Part shown: piece by piece, positions 22,101-35,700 of the stretch
How the letters are laid out: each line of letters begins with the position of its first letter
Position numbering within the stretch: position 1 is the stretch's first letter
Made by a program: the position numbers and the translations under genes
Notes under the pieces: model-generated
The model's input: only the letters and a program-made list of their open reading frames with translations
Database searches by the model: none
What the model was told of the DNA's origin: nothing
Assembly (NCBI GenBank): GCA_910574455.1
Contig: CAJSYZ010000010.1
Location: forward strand, 834,770-898,769
DNA length: 64,000 bases
Direction: 5' to 3'
From: Trichaptum fuscoviolaceum
Taxonomy: Eukaryota > Basidiomycota > Agaricomycetes > Hymenochaetales > Trichaptaceae

Positions 22101-22760
22101 CTCGCGTGGAGGGGCTGATCGTTGGAAGGGGCCTATTGGGATGCACACGACCCTTTCCCATCAATGATCGACAAGAAGCAATGCTTGAACGGAAGACTCA
22201 CGATAACACGGGCATGCTCACGGCAAATTGGGTTTGAGTGTACATGTCACTTAATAGTTCTGCATAGCTGATAGGAATGAGGACACGAGTAAGTCAATTC
22301 CTTAATTCCGAATACATGTACATGGTTACTCACAGAGCGGGAGCATCCGTGTCTTCGCCTTCTTCCCATCCTCCCCAACCTTTGCCCATCTCATCTCCCA
22401 GCGATGACGCACTCAATGCCAGAGCAAGTCCACCCACATCGACACTCCTTCTCCGAGCCGCATTAACGCTTGCACTTAGCAGCTCCCTGTCGACAGGTGG
22501 TGGTGGCGAAAGTAGTGTACGCGCGTGCGAACTCGATTGCGCGGTTCCGTTCGGGTTGGTACTGGACGAAGCAGCAGAGGACGTGAAAGCAGCACGAGCA
22601 TGGCTTTCGGATTGCGCTTAACAGATAACCCAGGGTGGTTTGTTGCTAATGCTATAAACATGACAAAGGGCAGCTCACCTTCGAACTGAGCTGGTGAAGC
22701 AGCTGTTGTCAGTAGCGACGGTTCACCGGTTTGACCGTTGAGCAAATGGTTCCTGCACAT
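19141..22760 (-). CDS. Class I 3',5'-cyclic nucleotide phosphodiesterase, possibly frameshifted
   Basis: Hydrolyses cAMP (or cGMP) and damps the cAMP/PKA pathway. Motifs read along spliced minus-strand exons: ARRRSVDVGGLALAL (about 22420), AELLSDMYTQTQ, KMLDDWKFEPHKLPDDEV, then the catalytic core SYHNFQHALDV, AAVGHDVGHPGFNNIFM, KNAKAPLSQVYDHKSALEQMH and IKCADISNP, which carry the metal-binding His and Asp residues of class I PDEs. A Ser/Pro-rich tail of about 400 residues ends at 19141. The last intron (about 20845-20381) is about 465 bp, far longer than the others. Near 21852 the frame breaks: DDEQ is separated from LSAFLMHLR by 5 extra nucleotides that no intron explains. The N-terminus is uncertain. 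22760 is the first ATG of the exon entering FEAQSESHAR, and a Ser-rich open stretch near 23.1 kb may belong to the gene. Confidence 0.8.
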
Positions 22761-25700
22761 CCTCGTTTCTCCCCTTGGACACCAACAGCCGATCTGGTTT
22801 GTAGCAAAGCGACTTCTGCACCGAAGTGAACCCTGTGCCCGCTCGGAGAGGAGGACCGTGGTGATTCTTGCCTTCGAATTCTAGTCAATACAACCAAGGG
22901 AAGCTCCGTATCGGTAATCGTGGGCTAGATCAGTTGGGCTATTATCCAAGCACACGACCGCGCGTGTCTGATTGATATGGATTTTGGTGTGTCGCAGACC
23001 GACTGAGCGTTGAGAGCAGGCTCAGAGGTGGACACGGCGGACGCTGAGGACGGTTTACAAGTAATAGCACAAGCGTTGAGCTTTGACGTAGGACGCGTGG
23101 TAGAGACAACACTGACAGGCTCGCGTGTCTCCGAGTCTCCTTGGTCCGAGTCGCCTGATTCGGAATGGCCCCCTCCGAGTCTTGGCGAATAAATACCGTT
23201 GCTCGCTTAATGAGTTACGCAGTCCATCTCTACGCTGTGGTATACCGAGACTGCGAGCACTGCGCTGCTTGACTCTGTCGTTCAAGCTATTGCTGCGCGT
23301 GCTGAACATTTCGTATGAAATCCAGTTGCGTTTAGTTTTGAGGCTGCGGCACCCCGGCATCCACCGCCGGCAATCACTGTTGTATTGTCGGAGATTAAAT
23401 GTTCAGCCACCGTCTCACAGCCGGCGGGCTGCTCGGGGAATACTGCTCCTTGTACTCCATCCATTCCGACGTGAGCTCCGCCCAGCCTCCATTATCACGC
23501 GCAGCGAGAGCATATTATTGGATGTGTCCTCGATGAGGCCAATCTCGGAGGTCACTTCGAATGCGATCTTGAACACTCACTCGGATAAGAGTACAAAGAG
23601 GAGTATGGTTCTCGCGAAACTTCAGGTTTCATCATCCTTCATGCCCGAAAGATACTGCGCCGGGCGCGAACTCCTGCCCTCGCCGCTCGCCGAAACGAAA
23701 ATGATCCCCAAGCACTTCTTGCGAATGAGTGCCACCACGTTCTCCTGAAGGTTCGCCCCATCCGAGACCATTTGCTCTTTGTCAAACTTGTGCATTCGTC
23801 ATCCTCCGGCTAAAATTTGCCGCACGGGATTCTCTGTAGCTGCAGGCTGAGCAGGATTATGACTCTATGCAAGTGTTGTGTACTACCGGCAATCTCCATT
23901 CTGATTTCTTGATGGCCGTTCTCATATGTACTATTAACCGGATTCTCCGCCGAACTGACAAGTCATCAAACATCATATGTGCATCAGTCTGGAGAGTCAG
24001 TATGTCAGTATGTCAGTTATTTGTGTTACATTTGCATCAACTGACACTTCTCTCTTTCTTCTCTGAAGATAAATGCAAAAATGGGTAACATCTACTCGTA
24101 TTGGGTAACGATGAGGTTATTCATTAGATCGACGAGGATCTACCCCAGTCACGTACGATATCCGTAACTACCAACGTCACCCTATCTATCGCGTACCGAT
24201 TGATGCTGGATCAAGTTATCGATTGGTCAGCAACACTCTGTACTCTCTTATTTACCAACGACATAGAATTCACCGCGGGACCTTGGACACGATTATTTTC
24301 AGCTCAGGGGTCGGCGGAGAACTTAAACCTTTAGGTGGGCCATATGAAGATTTAGGAATACGATCGCCTGTAAACCACTTTAACCGTACCTCCAGCCTCT
24401 CGAGACTCCAGTGATTCTGTGCGTCTGCAGATCCGTTCGAGCATTGCCAGTGCGTATCCGCATGCCAATTTCGAAGGCTAGTCAACGACATCATGTAGAG
24501 TTACCACTCGTCGACGACGAGCAAACAAACACATACATCACTGGCAGGGACCGGAACATCTATATTCCGCGCCTATTTCTTCGCGTTAAGAGTGGCATGT
24601 GCCACACCACATCGTCGGGAAAGCGCTGTCCATCGGAATCCAGTTTACCCGACGATGCAGCACGAGATGTTGGGACGCTTGTCATTAAGGAAAGCTTCGC
24701 GGTGAGATTTATGTTACTTACTTTTTTGACAGACCGACTTAGTGGTATAGGTCCTCAGCATCGCCGCACATCGCGAGTAGGCATTGGAGGTGCGGGAGCG
24801 TTCACCTTCGTGTTAGTCCAATACAATCATGAAGAATTCGCAATACGATCCGCCGCTCTCTTATGCCTCCCTCTTATGCCTACGAGCCATCACCAAGCAT
24901 GGCGTAGACTTTGCTTCAAAGATGAATCGAACGATATAATTTCGGGAATCAGACGGACGGCTACAGGCGGCCTCTCCTTATTCCGGGCTACGTCCACATA
25001 TCAGTAAAAGTTTCCTGTGAATCACAGCCACTTTGCTATCAGCGGTGCTCACCAACTAACTAGATCTTCAACTCTATTCCTTGCCCTTCATCTTTTTCCC
25101 CACCCTGATTCTCCAACAAAACCCTCATCAATATGTTCAACTTATCGATTGGATAATCGTAGCATAGTGGACACGTTGTCTGCATCTGCGCACGATGCAA
25201 ACGTTTGCGCAGCTTTCTAAGGTAGGGCGCATGATGGACTGGATCATGGGATTACCGCGCCTGTTACCACCGACTTTTGAGATCGTACATCACGTCGATT
25301 GTCCACGGAACGGCCGACAGACAGTGTGGAAATCAAGCACGGTCTTGATTTTTTTGTGGCTTCCGTTGATGAAGGAGGGGTCGATATCACGAAAAAATCA
25401 AACGATGATACAAACAACCCTGCGTGCGTAGTGGACAACGGGGGAGAATGAGAAATAACAAGACTCGGAGACGCCAATCGTCCGTTCCTATCTGTTCTTC
25501 ATTTTCTTCATGGATATGGTTTAGGAACAAGCTCAAGATATAGGAGACGAACGAGGTGTGAGACAATTGACTGCCAATATCCGCATTCTTCGGCGTTGCT
25601 TTCTCCCCATGCATCCATTGATCAGCGTCAGATTGAAAGTGCAAACTTCAGGGACGTACGTGGCATGGTGTTTGTCGCCAAACATTGCAAATTTAACGAT

Positions 25701-28700
25701 CCAGGCGCCTCCGACTCATATCTGAACCGCCGTCACCCCAAGAGTCCCGCGCCGCATCTCTGTTCCGGATGGTCGCTGCACGTTCCCCCCCACTACCGCG
25801 AGCCGCGAACCATTTACACCGCCGCTTCTCTAACGCCATCTAGGCGTCTCTGCTTTCGCCGCCGTACGATCGGTGCGACCTGCAGGACCCCCTCTCTCCC
25901 CCAAAAGCGCCACACGAAGTTTGGAGCATACCGTCTGGCCGCTGTAAAGCACGATTCTCGAAATGCATTGCAGTGTTCATGCCTTATTTCGTGCTGAACG
26001 GCTTGAGAAGGTAGGATGGGTAATATGGAAGGGGCCGAAGGCTGCGTGCCCAACGTTGGCCCGACATGCGGGAGAACAGCGTCTGTCGAGCAGAATCGAG
26101 AATTGACCTTGACGCCGTGCAGATCTGGAATACGCAGGTGCTGCACGTTCAGTAGATTGTATGCATGGTCTCTGAATGTTCCGTGTCTCCAGAAGGTATA
26201 TGCTGATAGATTGTTGCGATGCCCAGACATTCTTAGCGGGTGTGGATAAACTGGCAGTCATTACCTACTCTCCCACCGACGAGCAAGGGCGTTTGGGAGG
26301 TGCTGGAAAATGCAGCTGCGCTTACGCAACCGGGGCCCACAAACATCAGGCGACGTCACTTCAAGTTGCCACTCACTCCCCCCCCCTCTCCCAAAGTTCA
26401 AGTTTCCCGAAGGAACTACCGGATGGCCGGCCAGAGCAGGGGTCGGACTCCTTTCATTTCACCAGGAGGCTACTTTGCTGCGTAATTAACGCACTATATT
26501 TAATAGAACAAGGCCCAGTGCTAGTCCAGGAAAGTGCCCTTCCACGGACTCTTGCACATGTCCTCTTCGAACACCCGTGTTTATTCGCAGTTCACATCCT
26601 CGGGTGCTACGATTTCCGCTTTCGTTGTGCGATCGACTCTGCATCTTCCCCTCCACTATATTTCTTAATTAATCATATACACCTCTGATAAATTCTAACA
26701 TCGGAAGCTCGGCGCTTGCGGTTTATTTTCTTGAGCTTGCGCGACGAAGATGAAGCTCTGGAAGTTCCCGCATCATGATGTTTCACAGAGACCCGCATAA
26801 ACGAAGAATGATCTGGATCCCCGATGCACTTGCTGGAGAGGGTTGCGGTCGGATGTCTTCCGGAGGAGGTGCCTATTTGATGTGGTCTGTGAGGCCCGGG
26901 AATGTGACCTCAGGCTGCTGTAACCGGACAGGTTTGAAGTCTTCTTCGTCTACTTCTTTGCTCAACGACAGCTGTGCGAGATAATCGGTATGCGGTAGTG
27001 AAAAAGGAAGCCCTGATCTGTAATCTCAATGCACTCCTGATGCCACACTGTCTTCTTTCTGCGTTTTTACTTAACAATGCTATTGAAGCGGGTCACAACA
27101 CGGAGTACGTACCCGCATCACTATATCCCAAGCAGTGTATTCATTTCGAAGCTTCCAGAGTCGATCCACCAGCATTAATGGCAGAGCACACTTCTCGTGC
27201 CTAGGTCCCGCCTATATGTTCTGTTCCCACTTCAGGAGGGGAATTGCTGAAAAATCGCTATCTCGTTCGTTGTTACGAGCCGAGAAGACTTCTCCCGGTA
27301 CAAATTTTGTTCTACCTAAGTCGCAGAATCTTATACAGTAAGTTATTTCACGAGGTATAATATAAAATAAGTAAGAAAAATGCTCCCTAATTCAAGTTGA
27401 TACAACTTAAAATGCATCCAGAAGTTATGTTCAATACGTAGTTTGTGTACGTACTTACGCACATTTTCAAAATCAGAGGCCCCACAACCTGACTGCCCGT
27501 CTTCCCCTCCACCGAATTTAAGAGTAGATCTAGCTTCAATAGATCCTTAATCATACTCTCATTTGTCGAACCCGACGCAAAACGTCTCTTTTAAACCGTT
27601 ATGCTTGTCCTCACCTCAAATTATGCGGCATTACTATCAAACCAGGAAAAGCGCGGAGTTCAAATGTTGTTGGTCCCTTTCCGAAACCGGCGATAAAGTC
27701 TAAATACATTTTGATCGTCGCTAATCCAAACAAGGTAGACTCACCACGTTCCTCAAAGCGATGATTCTGAATGAGCCGACGAGAACTTTCGTGTCGAAAG
27801 CAATCGACTCCGCGCTTGTGTTGTTACTTCGAGTTCTCGATTTATCATCCAAAAGATCCAGAAACGTCTAACGTAAGGACATTGCAGACCTGGAGATGTC
27901 TGCGGCCTAAATTCAAGTTCCAACAAACAAATATGAAGTTGTGGCAGCAACCTAAATTTTACTTTAAATTGGACACGGCTCGGAATTATGTCTTATGTGC
28001 GCCGCAAACTGCCACTGGTGGGAAGACCAGAGAAAGGGCTGCGGGTGTGTCCATATACACTAATAGCTACATAGGCGACGATCGTGTCTTGCGCTTCGGG
28101 CACGGGTTAGTACGAGAAAATACATTGAGTCAAATGGATCGAAAACACAGTGGAAAGAAAGCTTCAAGCGATTCCGTAACGCAGGTGACCGGGATGGCCG
28201 AATCAATGCGGTTCAATCGATCGGAACTCCGGTCATTCTCTCGGGAGTATCTGATTTTGAATCCCCATCTGTCCTTCTAGAACCGCGAACACTGACTAGC
28301 ATGGCTTTGGGTATAGATCCACGAATCCGGAAGCAATTCTAATACTAATCAGAGCTATATCGTGTCGTGTCTAATTAGGTTGCCGCCGACCAACTTGCTT
28401 CGAGGACGGTAGTGATAGTTCCGCCGACAACCAGCCTCAGGCTGATATAACGCGAATACGCGTACTTGAAATATGTGATGCGCCAGTCCGAGTCGGCGTG
28501 TCGGCATCGCGGACATTCCGAAAAGAACATAGAAATGACGCGAGCAGAACTCCGCCCGTGATCGAGATTGCGAGATGTCGCATGGCGTGGACATGCTGCA
28601 TCATGTCGTAGGCTCCGCCGCGGAGCTCGACAAGTCAGACAAACGCTGACGCTGAAAAGAACCGACCTCCTACTCCCTGTGTTCCTGACATGCCCACCTG

Positions 28701-29937
28701 TTCCGAATCAGATCTGCTCCTGCCGTGGTTCCACGTTCCCCGCGCTGGTGCCACGCAGACGCCAATAATGCAAGGACATCAAGAGAAAACATGGGGGTGG
28801 CGTTCGTTCTCTGTCAAAACGCAGGTGTTCCTTCTGCCGCGAGAGACCTTAACCTTAGTCTGGCCTAGCCATGGTGCTGGTACTGGGGCTCAGTACAGTA
28901 GTGTCAGTCACTCCCTGTCAAAAGAATAACGAGAGGCCGGAGAGGGGTCACAGAGTGTGAGGGGCGCATGCAGTACTTGAAAGGTGCACGATGGCAAAGA
29001 TATGCGGGTAGTTTGGGTAAACCACATTCACGGTAGTATGCAGATGCGAAGAAGAAAGAACAACAGCAACGCAGGTCGATTTGGAACAGATTGCCAGTGG
29101 TTCTGGTATCAGGGGGCCTCGTCTCGTCCCAGTCATCAATGAATGGAATATTGGACGGGCTGATTATCCGCGTGCATCTGCGCCACAACGGGATCACATC
29201 GAGATGGCTCCAAATCGAGCCATTGTGTAAGAAAGTCAAAATGGGGGATGGTCGTACACTTTGGTATGTAATGCATGGGATATGATATGAAACAATGCTA
29301 TGGGAAGGTTTGAACGACCATGGCGCGGTCTCCCAAGGGTAAAAGCAGATAGTAGATGTATGAAGGGGGGGAATGTATATCAAAAACATTTTGTATGTAA
29401 GCTCAAGAAATTTAAGTTTTGTCAAAAGGGTATGGATACATAGTACGATATAGTTTTCTATAAGAAAAGTACCGCGCTGCAAGAAAGCGTGTATGATAAT
29501 GGCTACAGCCGTATGAGATAGCAAAGAACATGAGATATAACAGGGAGAGATCGAAGAAAAGTGCCCTGATTCCAAGAATGTGTGCAAGATGAGGGGGAAA
29601 TTGTACAGATAACAATTACAAAAGCCAAGATCGTGATAGCAGAATTAGAGAGAGGGAAATTATATCGGAATGAAAGACAGCTAAGAAAAGGAAGAGGGAT
29701 TCGCCGCTAACAAGAGTTTTACGAGCAACAACACGAACCAGCCTCGGCCCAGGCTGTCTTCCTCCGTTCTGGCATCCAGAATACATAACCATGAGTGCAT
29801 TTTGCAAATAAACAGAACGGGGTGGGACGGCCTGAAGGTCGAGTCTGGAAAGGCGCAGACTCATAAGCGAATGAATAAAATAAGCAAGAAATGAGTGAAG
29901 TGACAAGAAAGGGAGAAGAAGGAGGAGGTAGAGACGA
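22761..29937. other. Gene-poor tract, no supported gene
   Basis: 7.2 kb with only short or motif-free frames on both strands. The longest (24411-25007 plus; 25596-25997 plus; 28904-29587 minus) contain no domain I recognise and no convincing splice framework. I see no reverse transcriptase, integrase or transposase motif and no long terminal repeats. The first 700 bp may hold the 5' end of the phosphodiesterase gene. Confidence 0.5.
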
Positions 29938-32791
29938 TCATGAATACACCCGCTGCACGGAGGACGTATCAGGCCAACGGCGGGACATTCCGGCGCTGTG
30001 GTCGATAGGAGAGACATGTCCGTGATTGCTCCCGTCAAAGGGACCTCCAAAGCTCGCACTCGACAATCCGTACGCCGTTGCGTTGTTCTGGTCCCTCACG
30101 TACGGCTCACCGCCGTGTCCAGGCCCGATGAACGAAGGCTGCCCCACCGCAGGCGTCGGTGCTGCCAGCACATTCAAGTCCAGCGCAACGGCGGAGCCCA
30201 CTTGTTGGTACGCCTGCTGTGCCTGTCTCGAGGGCCTCTGCTGCTGCTGTTGATGAAGCAGACTCGGCGAACGATGCACAGCCTGGCGTTGATAATCCGC
30301 GGCGCCGTGCATCACAGGCGGGGACGCCGACCCGGACAGCTCACTCCTATTCGAGGAGAGCGAGCCATGGCGCGTGCGGCCTGCGCCATAAATCTGGCGC
30401 GCACGCGCGGTCAGGTGCATCTCCGCTGCCAACGCCGCGGGCGTTGTGGTGAACATGCTTGCGCTTGCGCTCGCTCCCCCGTGCGCTGCCGACGCGCCTG
30501 AGCCGCGGAAGAGCGACTGCGAGTGAGAATGCGGCTGGGCGCGCAGACCCGCCTGCGTGGATGCGCCTGTGTATGCTGAGGGCGTGGGAGCGTATGCGGA
30601 TGTGAGTGTCGCGCCTAACGAGTCCTGCGAATGTGGTCCTGCATGAAATAAATACAATAAGATTAATTCATTTCTTGGCCAAGAAAAACTCGAGAAGTAG
30701 CTGCATCGATGTTAAACTAGGCGCAAATTAAACAAAATGCGGGAGTACGTCCCATCGTCGCTGACAAAATGAGGATACGACCATGCGTCAACCGCCGAAA
30801 TGAAATCATAAAAATGGAAAAGATGGGAAATGAAAAAAAAAAGTCGGGAAAAGAAGAAGAAAAAAACAAAGAAGGAAAAGATGGGTACTCACGAGAAGAG
30901 TCCAAATCGACGCCAGCCAAGAAATGTGCCGAGTCAGCACCAGAAACACCGAGGGCGGACTCGGGAATGGCGCACACGGCCGTCGAGCGATCGCTCAGCC
31001 CGTCGCTCACGGACCCAGAGGCCGTGGAGTGCGACCGCAAGAGGGCGTTGTGCGAGTTCATCGCATTCGCGTTGATCGCGGTGTGATGATGCGAATTTTG
31101 ATTCTGACTATTTTGGCTCGGATAGCTCGGATAGTGCGCCATCGCCGAAGACGACGAAGACGACGCAGGAGCGAATGGCCCGACGTTGGCGCTGACGCTG
31201 ACGCCGCGCATCTCGCGCTGTCGCTCCAGGTCCCGGTCGAAGATCGAGCGCGCGATGGCCGTCGTTGCGCCCATGCTGGATGGGCCCGCCCCGGAGCCGG
31301 AAGTGCGCAGGCCAAATGGGTTGAAGGTGGGCGGGGAGGGGATACGTGCGGCCGTATGCTGAGCATGACCGAACGCCCTTCGGGATGCTAGGTACGCTTG
31401 GGAGGCGCCCGGACCACAGTCGTCGTAACCGTTCCCAGTGTCCATGTACCTGTCGTTATCGCTCCTACCTCTCGCTCCGCCCCCGCCGCCTCCAGCACCG
31501 CCGCCATCGTCCTCCTCATCGTCCTCAATGAGCATGCCCTCGAAATACACGCGGAACTCCAGCTGCACGGGCTCGCTCTCGAGCGGGCCCGCGCATGAGC
31601 CGTCCCACGCGCTCTTCACTGGCGCGCCGTTCATCATCGTGAACGGATTCAGGCGAAACACGCCCATCATGCGGCGCATCTCCTTCGACGCGTTCACCGC
31701 GCGCAACGGCGCCGTCATCGCGTGCGGCAGGATGGGCTCCGCGGGCGCGCCCGCCAGCAGGGACGCCTGCGGGTCGGCGTCGCCGTTGGCGCCGACATCG
31801 AACAGCATGTCCGGCATGGGCGAAGACACGCCGGCGACGCCCCCCGCGGAGGAGAACGCGCTGAAGGGCGAGAGCGCGTGGAGCGCCTTGGTGTCTGCGC
31901 CGGCGTAGAAGGCGTCTGCGGATGCTGCTGCCCCCGTCCCTGTTACTGAGGGGGTGGGATGCGCGCGCGCGCCAGGGGACAGCGTGCCTGCGCCGACGGG
32001 CGACAGCGGCGACAGGGGGGATGCGAATCCATCGTGGGGGGAATGCTGCGGATGCGGATGCGAGCTGTTCGAAGGGGGCCCTGACCCAGAGGCGAGCGGA
32101 TGCGCGTGGTGTGCGTACGCGGACGAAGGATGGTGCTCCATGACGAAATGCGATCGCGCGCGCTGCTGCTGCTGCTGCGCGTCCATCCTGCCCATGTCGG
32201 CGTCCTCGGGCTCGTGCTTGACAGACACGGCGGTGCGCCGGAAGAAGTTGCCCGCGTCCGGCGAGTGGATGTAGTCGGGGAACGGCTCGGCGGCATCGTC
32301 CATGACGAGCAGGTTGTCTGCCCATTCCCGCACGGAGCGCGAGGACGGGCTGTACATGTTGTTCAGGGCATTGAAGGGCGCCCCAGACTGCCTGTGCACG
32401 GGCGAGCCGCCGGGAAGCGGGGAGTAAGTGTGCAAGCCCAGCGACGAATAGCCTGCCGAGCCCGCCGACGCATTCAGGTTGCTTGCGTGGGCAGAGTCGG
32501 ACGCGAGGGCATTGTGCAGCGAGGAGTAGAAGTGCTGGTGCTGGCCCTCGGACACTGTAGCTAACGGGGAGCCCCGTTAGTGCGCTCTGAAATCATGCAT
32601 GCAACCCCCGCCGACTCACTCGGATAGTCCCCGCCCCCGTCGGGCGACGAGCACGCCGTACCTACGGGACCGGAATTTGGATGCGAATTTGTATTTGAGT
32701 TCCCGTTAGTGTAGAGGGATGAGCTGGACCACGACGCGCCGTTGGGTTGCTGGACGCCGTGGCGAGTATAGGTTGGGTGAGTGTTGTTCAT
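29938..32791 (-). CDS. Uncharacterised low-complexity protein, 846 aa
   Basis: Function unknown. Exons 32791-32620, 32560-30893 and 30638-29938 splice with GT-AG introns of 59 and 254 bp to an uninterrupted 846-aa frame. The protein is rich in Ser, Ala, Gly, His, Pro and Gln, with runs such as QQQQQ, HPHPQH, GGGGGG and SSSSSS, and so is probably mostly disordered. One ordered-looking segment, EMRRMMGVFRLNPFTMM followed by PLESEPVQLEFRVYFEG, lies in the middle of the large exon and recalls a motif in uncharacterised Agaricomycete proteins. Composition suggests a nuclear regulator, which is inference only. ATG 32791 is the first in-frame Met. High GC produces several long overlapping frames on the other strand, treated as spurious. 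Confidence 0.8.
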
Positions 32792-35700
32792 CGCTGCTTT
32801 CAATGGAGGATACAATTATAATTGTGAGGGCGAATGATTGCGTGAATGGGCAAGTAGACTGCCTGCAGCTTATGAGGGATGATCAGGGTAAGATGGGCTC
32901 TAAACGATAAGAGAAAGACGAGCAGGGAAAGCTACCGAGGATGGCGAATGGGGGAACTGCAGTGGGAGATTGTAAGGCCTAGTGAGGGTGCTACAAAGCG
33001 CGAGAGCTAAGTTTATACGCTGGCGAATGATTGCAGATACCCACGAGCAATCCTTGGCTCGGTGATAGACCGATGCTGGAGCGTCAATTGAAAGGGGCGC
33101 GCTGGTTATATGATGCCGTCGCAGTCGGGTGTATGCTCTGATGGTCGACGCGAGATGGAGTACGTCCCGACCGCCGCAGCTGATGGGACCTCTGCCGTAA
33201 GCGTCCACTGGAGATGCGGAATGCCAGCAATGCAATGGACGACGAGCTTAAAAGTTTGACAGACAATTGTACTCTCGCGGACAAACGACAGCAGAGCAAA
33301 GCGGTGCACAGGATGGAAGACGGAAGACTGAAGACTAGTGTTGTGTGGCCGTAGCAGGCTAAGTTTAAGTACGACAAAGTGGGGGGGCGGCGTCGAATTA
33401 AATGTGTACACAGAGTTTGTCCAAGTTATATAAATGAGTCCATCTGGATTATGATGAATTGTGTATTGTCAGTATGCAATTTGAATACAAACACTGCCAA
33501 AGCGCCTACGGTTGTTTTCTGCGATCTCGTAAACGCATCTCCCCTTCATTTCATTTCAAGCCACGCACGCCCATAACCGGTAACGCCCGGGTTTCGTCAT
33601 CCCTAACGGGCGGGGTTCGCAGGGGGATCCGCCCTCGCATTCAGTCGCAATAAGAGTGCTTCCGAAGCGATGTGGAGCGTGGCATGTATGCGTGAATGTA
33701 TACATGTTTTGCCCCTACAACTCTGCAATGTGCCTTCTGAGATTCGACGGGCAGGCTTAAGGTTGTAAGTTGTCCCCCTCCACTGTTATCGACTCGCTGC
33801 ACTCCCGCATCGCCCCTTCTAATGCATAGTCGCGCTGGAGCAAGCTCGTACAAGGTCGCGGGAGAAGCACCATCATCGGCGGTCGTAGACAGCTCTCGTT
33901 CCTCGTGCCGTCCGCTTGCGTTCAGGGCGCCCGACCGTAGCGACCTGCCCCCCTCGCATGCAACCGATGCATTCCCGACTGTTTGATAGAAGCCGGCATT
34001 GGGGAAACAAACAATGCACCCGCTGGCATCTCGCCATCATAGCAACCCGCCCACGAGTGACAAGAGCTTCCGTCACCGCATAGTACGAAGTCCGTGGTCC
34101 ACTGTTCCCGGCGGCAATGGGAAACACCCAGTGGCGTGCCTGCGCGCTGTGCCTCAGGCTGCCGGTCGCCCGCAGGCTTGAGGCTTCCAGCTCGCGTTCG
34201 GCCCACTCGTAAAACGATCTGCGCAGGAAAGCGTATCAGCGTTTGCACCCCAGTTCCGGGAGTCTGGAGCACATCGAACGGACGCTGTGAAGTCGTCAGG
34301 TCCCCCTTCTTCCTCAGGCTTCCGTCCCCTCGACTGGATGGTCTCGGACGTCCGAACGAATGAATGAACACTGACGATTGCGGATAAGCCTCGCGACGCT
34401 GCCTGTGAGCTCCAGTCCCCTCACACGGGAGAGCACCCGGGGCCCAGGACACCAATCGAAGGTGCGCATCGCCAGACGCACAGCCCGTTCCGAACGAGCG
34501 AAGACGAAGGTGTCGAAGCGGCCAAAGAGTCGCAACCTCCCACCGCAAGAACTTGTCAAGCCACAGGTCCTCGAACGTTAGATACCGTTCTAGTGTGCGT
34601 TACAGATATGGTTAGCACATCCCGTGGTCTGGTTGGTGCTAAGATAGCGGGAGGCCAGAAGCGAAGTCCTCGGCAGGTTTTCAAGTCGTTTATACATCAT
34701 GTAGAAACGTTCGTTCGCGAACTCGAAGGTTATCCGCACATAGCGTCATTCTGACATGTGGTCTTCGCTGCCGCTGATACATCTTATCGCTCGTGTATCT
34801 GTAGGCCACACAATGGAGTGAAGTTCGACTTGTCGTTCTGGTGTGAGCAAAAAGCCATGGGCTGAAAATCGGGGTGGGTGAGTAGATGATTTAGAGTTGA
34901 CTTTCGAGACCCCGCATTGTTCTGATGATTACATCACAGACGTTCTCACGCTCCTTGTTCAAGTTTTAGGTTTGCTTCCGAGCCTGCTGTCGAACCCGAA
35001 AGTTGCCGCCGGCGTTGTTAACCCGTGCCAGGTCCGCGAACCCGTCTAGTTTCGGGTCCTCACGAACATCACATCCTACATCATGATCACCAGTACAAGA
35101 AACAACAGTAGCACATATCGTATGACCCAGATCTATCGATCAGTGATGCGTCAACTCAATCGTCTGCCACCTCAGTTGCAGCCTTCAAGTGAATCATGAC
35201 TGAAGGCGGTTCCCAGCCCTCTCCCATCACTAAAGCGACAGTCTGTCTTTTGCTGGCTAATGGATCCATTAGGGAAGATGAAGCACGATCGTCCAAGGCG
35301 ATCACAATCGCTTTTCCGCGTGGGTCAGTTCGAGGCTAATAGTAAGCGCGTCGAAAAGCCCATGATCTCAAACGTGAAGTCATTGAAGAGTCTCGCATTT
35401 CTGCCGCGCGCCCGACATTTACGCGATGCACTGGCAAGTCGAACTGCTTTCGAACACACTCACTTAGGCTGCCAGTGGCGAGCCTGAGCGACAGCCTCAG
35501 GTCTGAACCATGATCGAGTCGTGGATAATGTTGTTTCGGAATTTCGAGCTTAGCCTTGCGGCTCGCACGACGAGGCGGACTTGGACCCACGAACTCAACG
35601 CGTACGTACTATGCCTGTGGCATAGCCTTCCATGCTGCGGATTTACCTACAGATTCACGCTGCAAGAGGTCGAAGGACCGTGACTGAGTGTGCGTGGCCG

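Noticed and set aside
24110..24414. Open stretch of about 100 codons (plus) containing YRLVSNTLYSLIYQRH
   Set aside because: No start in good context, no family recognised, no neighbouring exons with matching phase; kept as part of the gene-poor tract.
30769..32564. Several long plus-strand frames opposite the 846-aa protein gene
   Set aside because: They are mirror images of GC-rich low-complexity coding sequence; the minus-strand frame has proper start, splice sites and stop.
33922..34548. 208-codon minus-strand frame
   Set aside because: Lies in GC-rich sequence with several equally long competing frames and has no recognisable domain.
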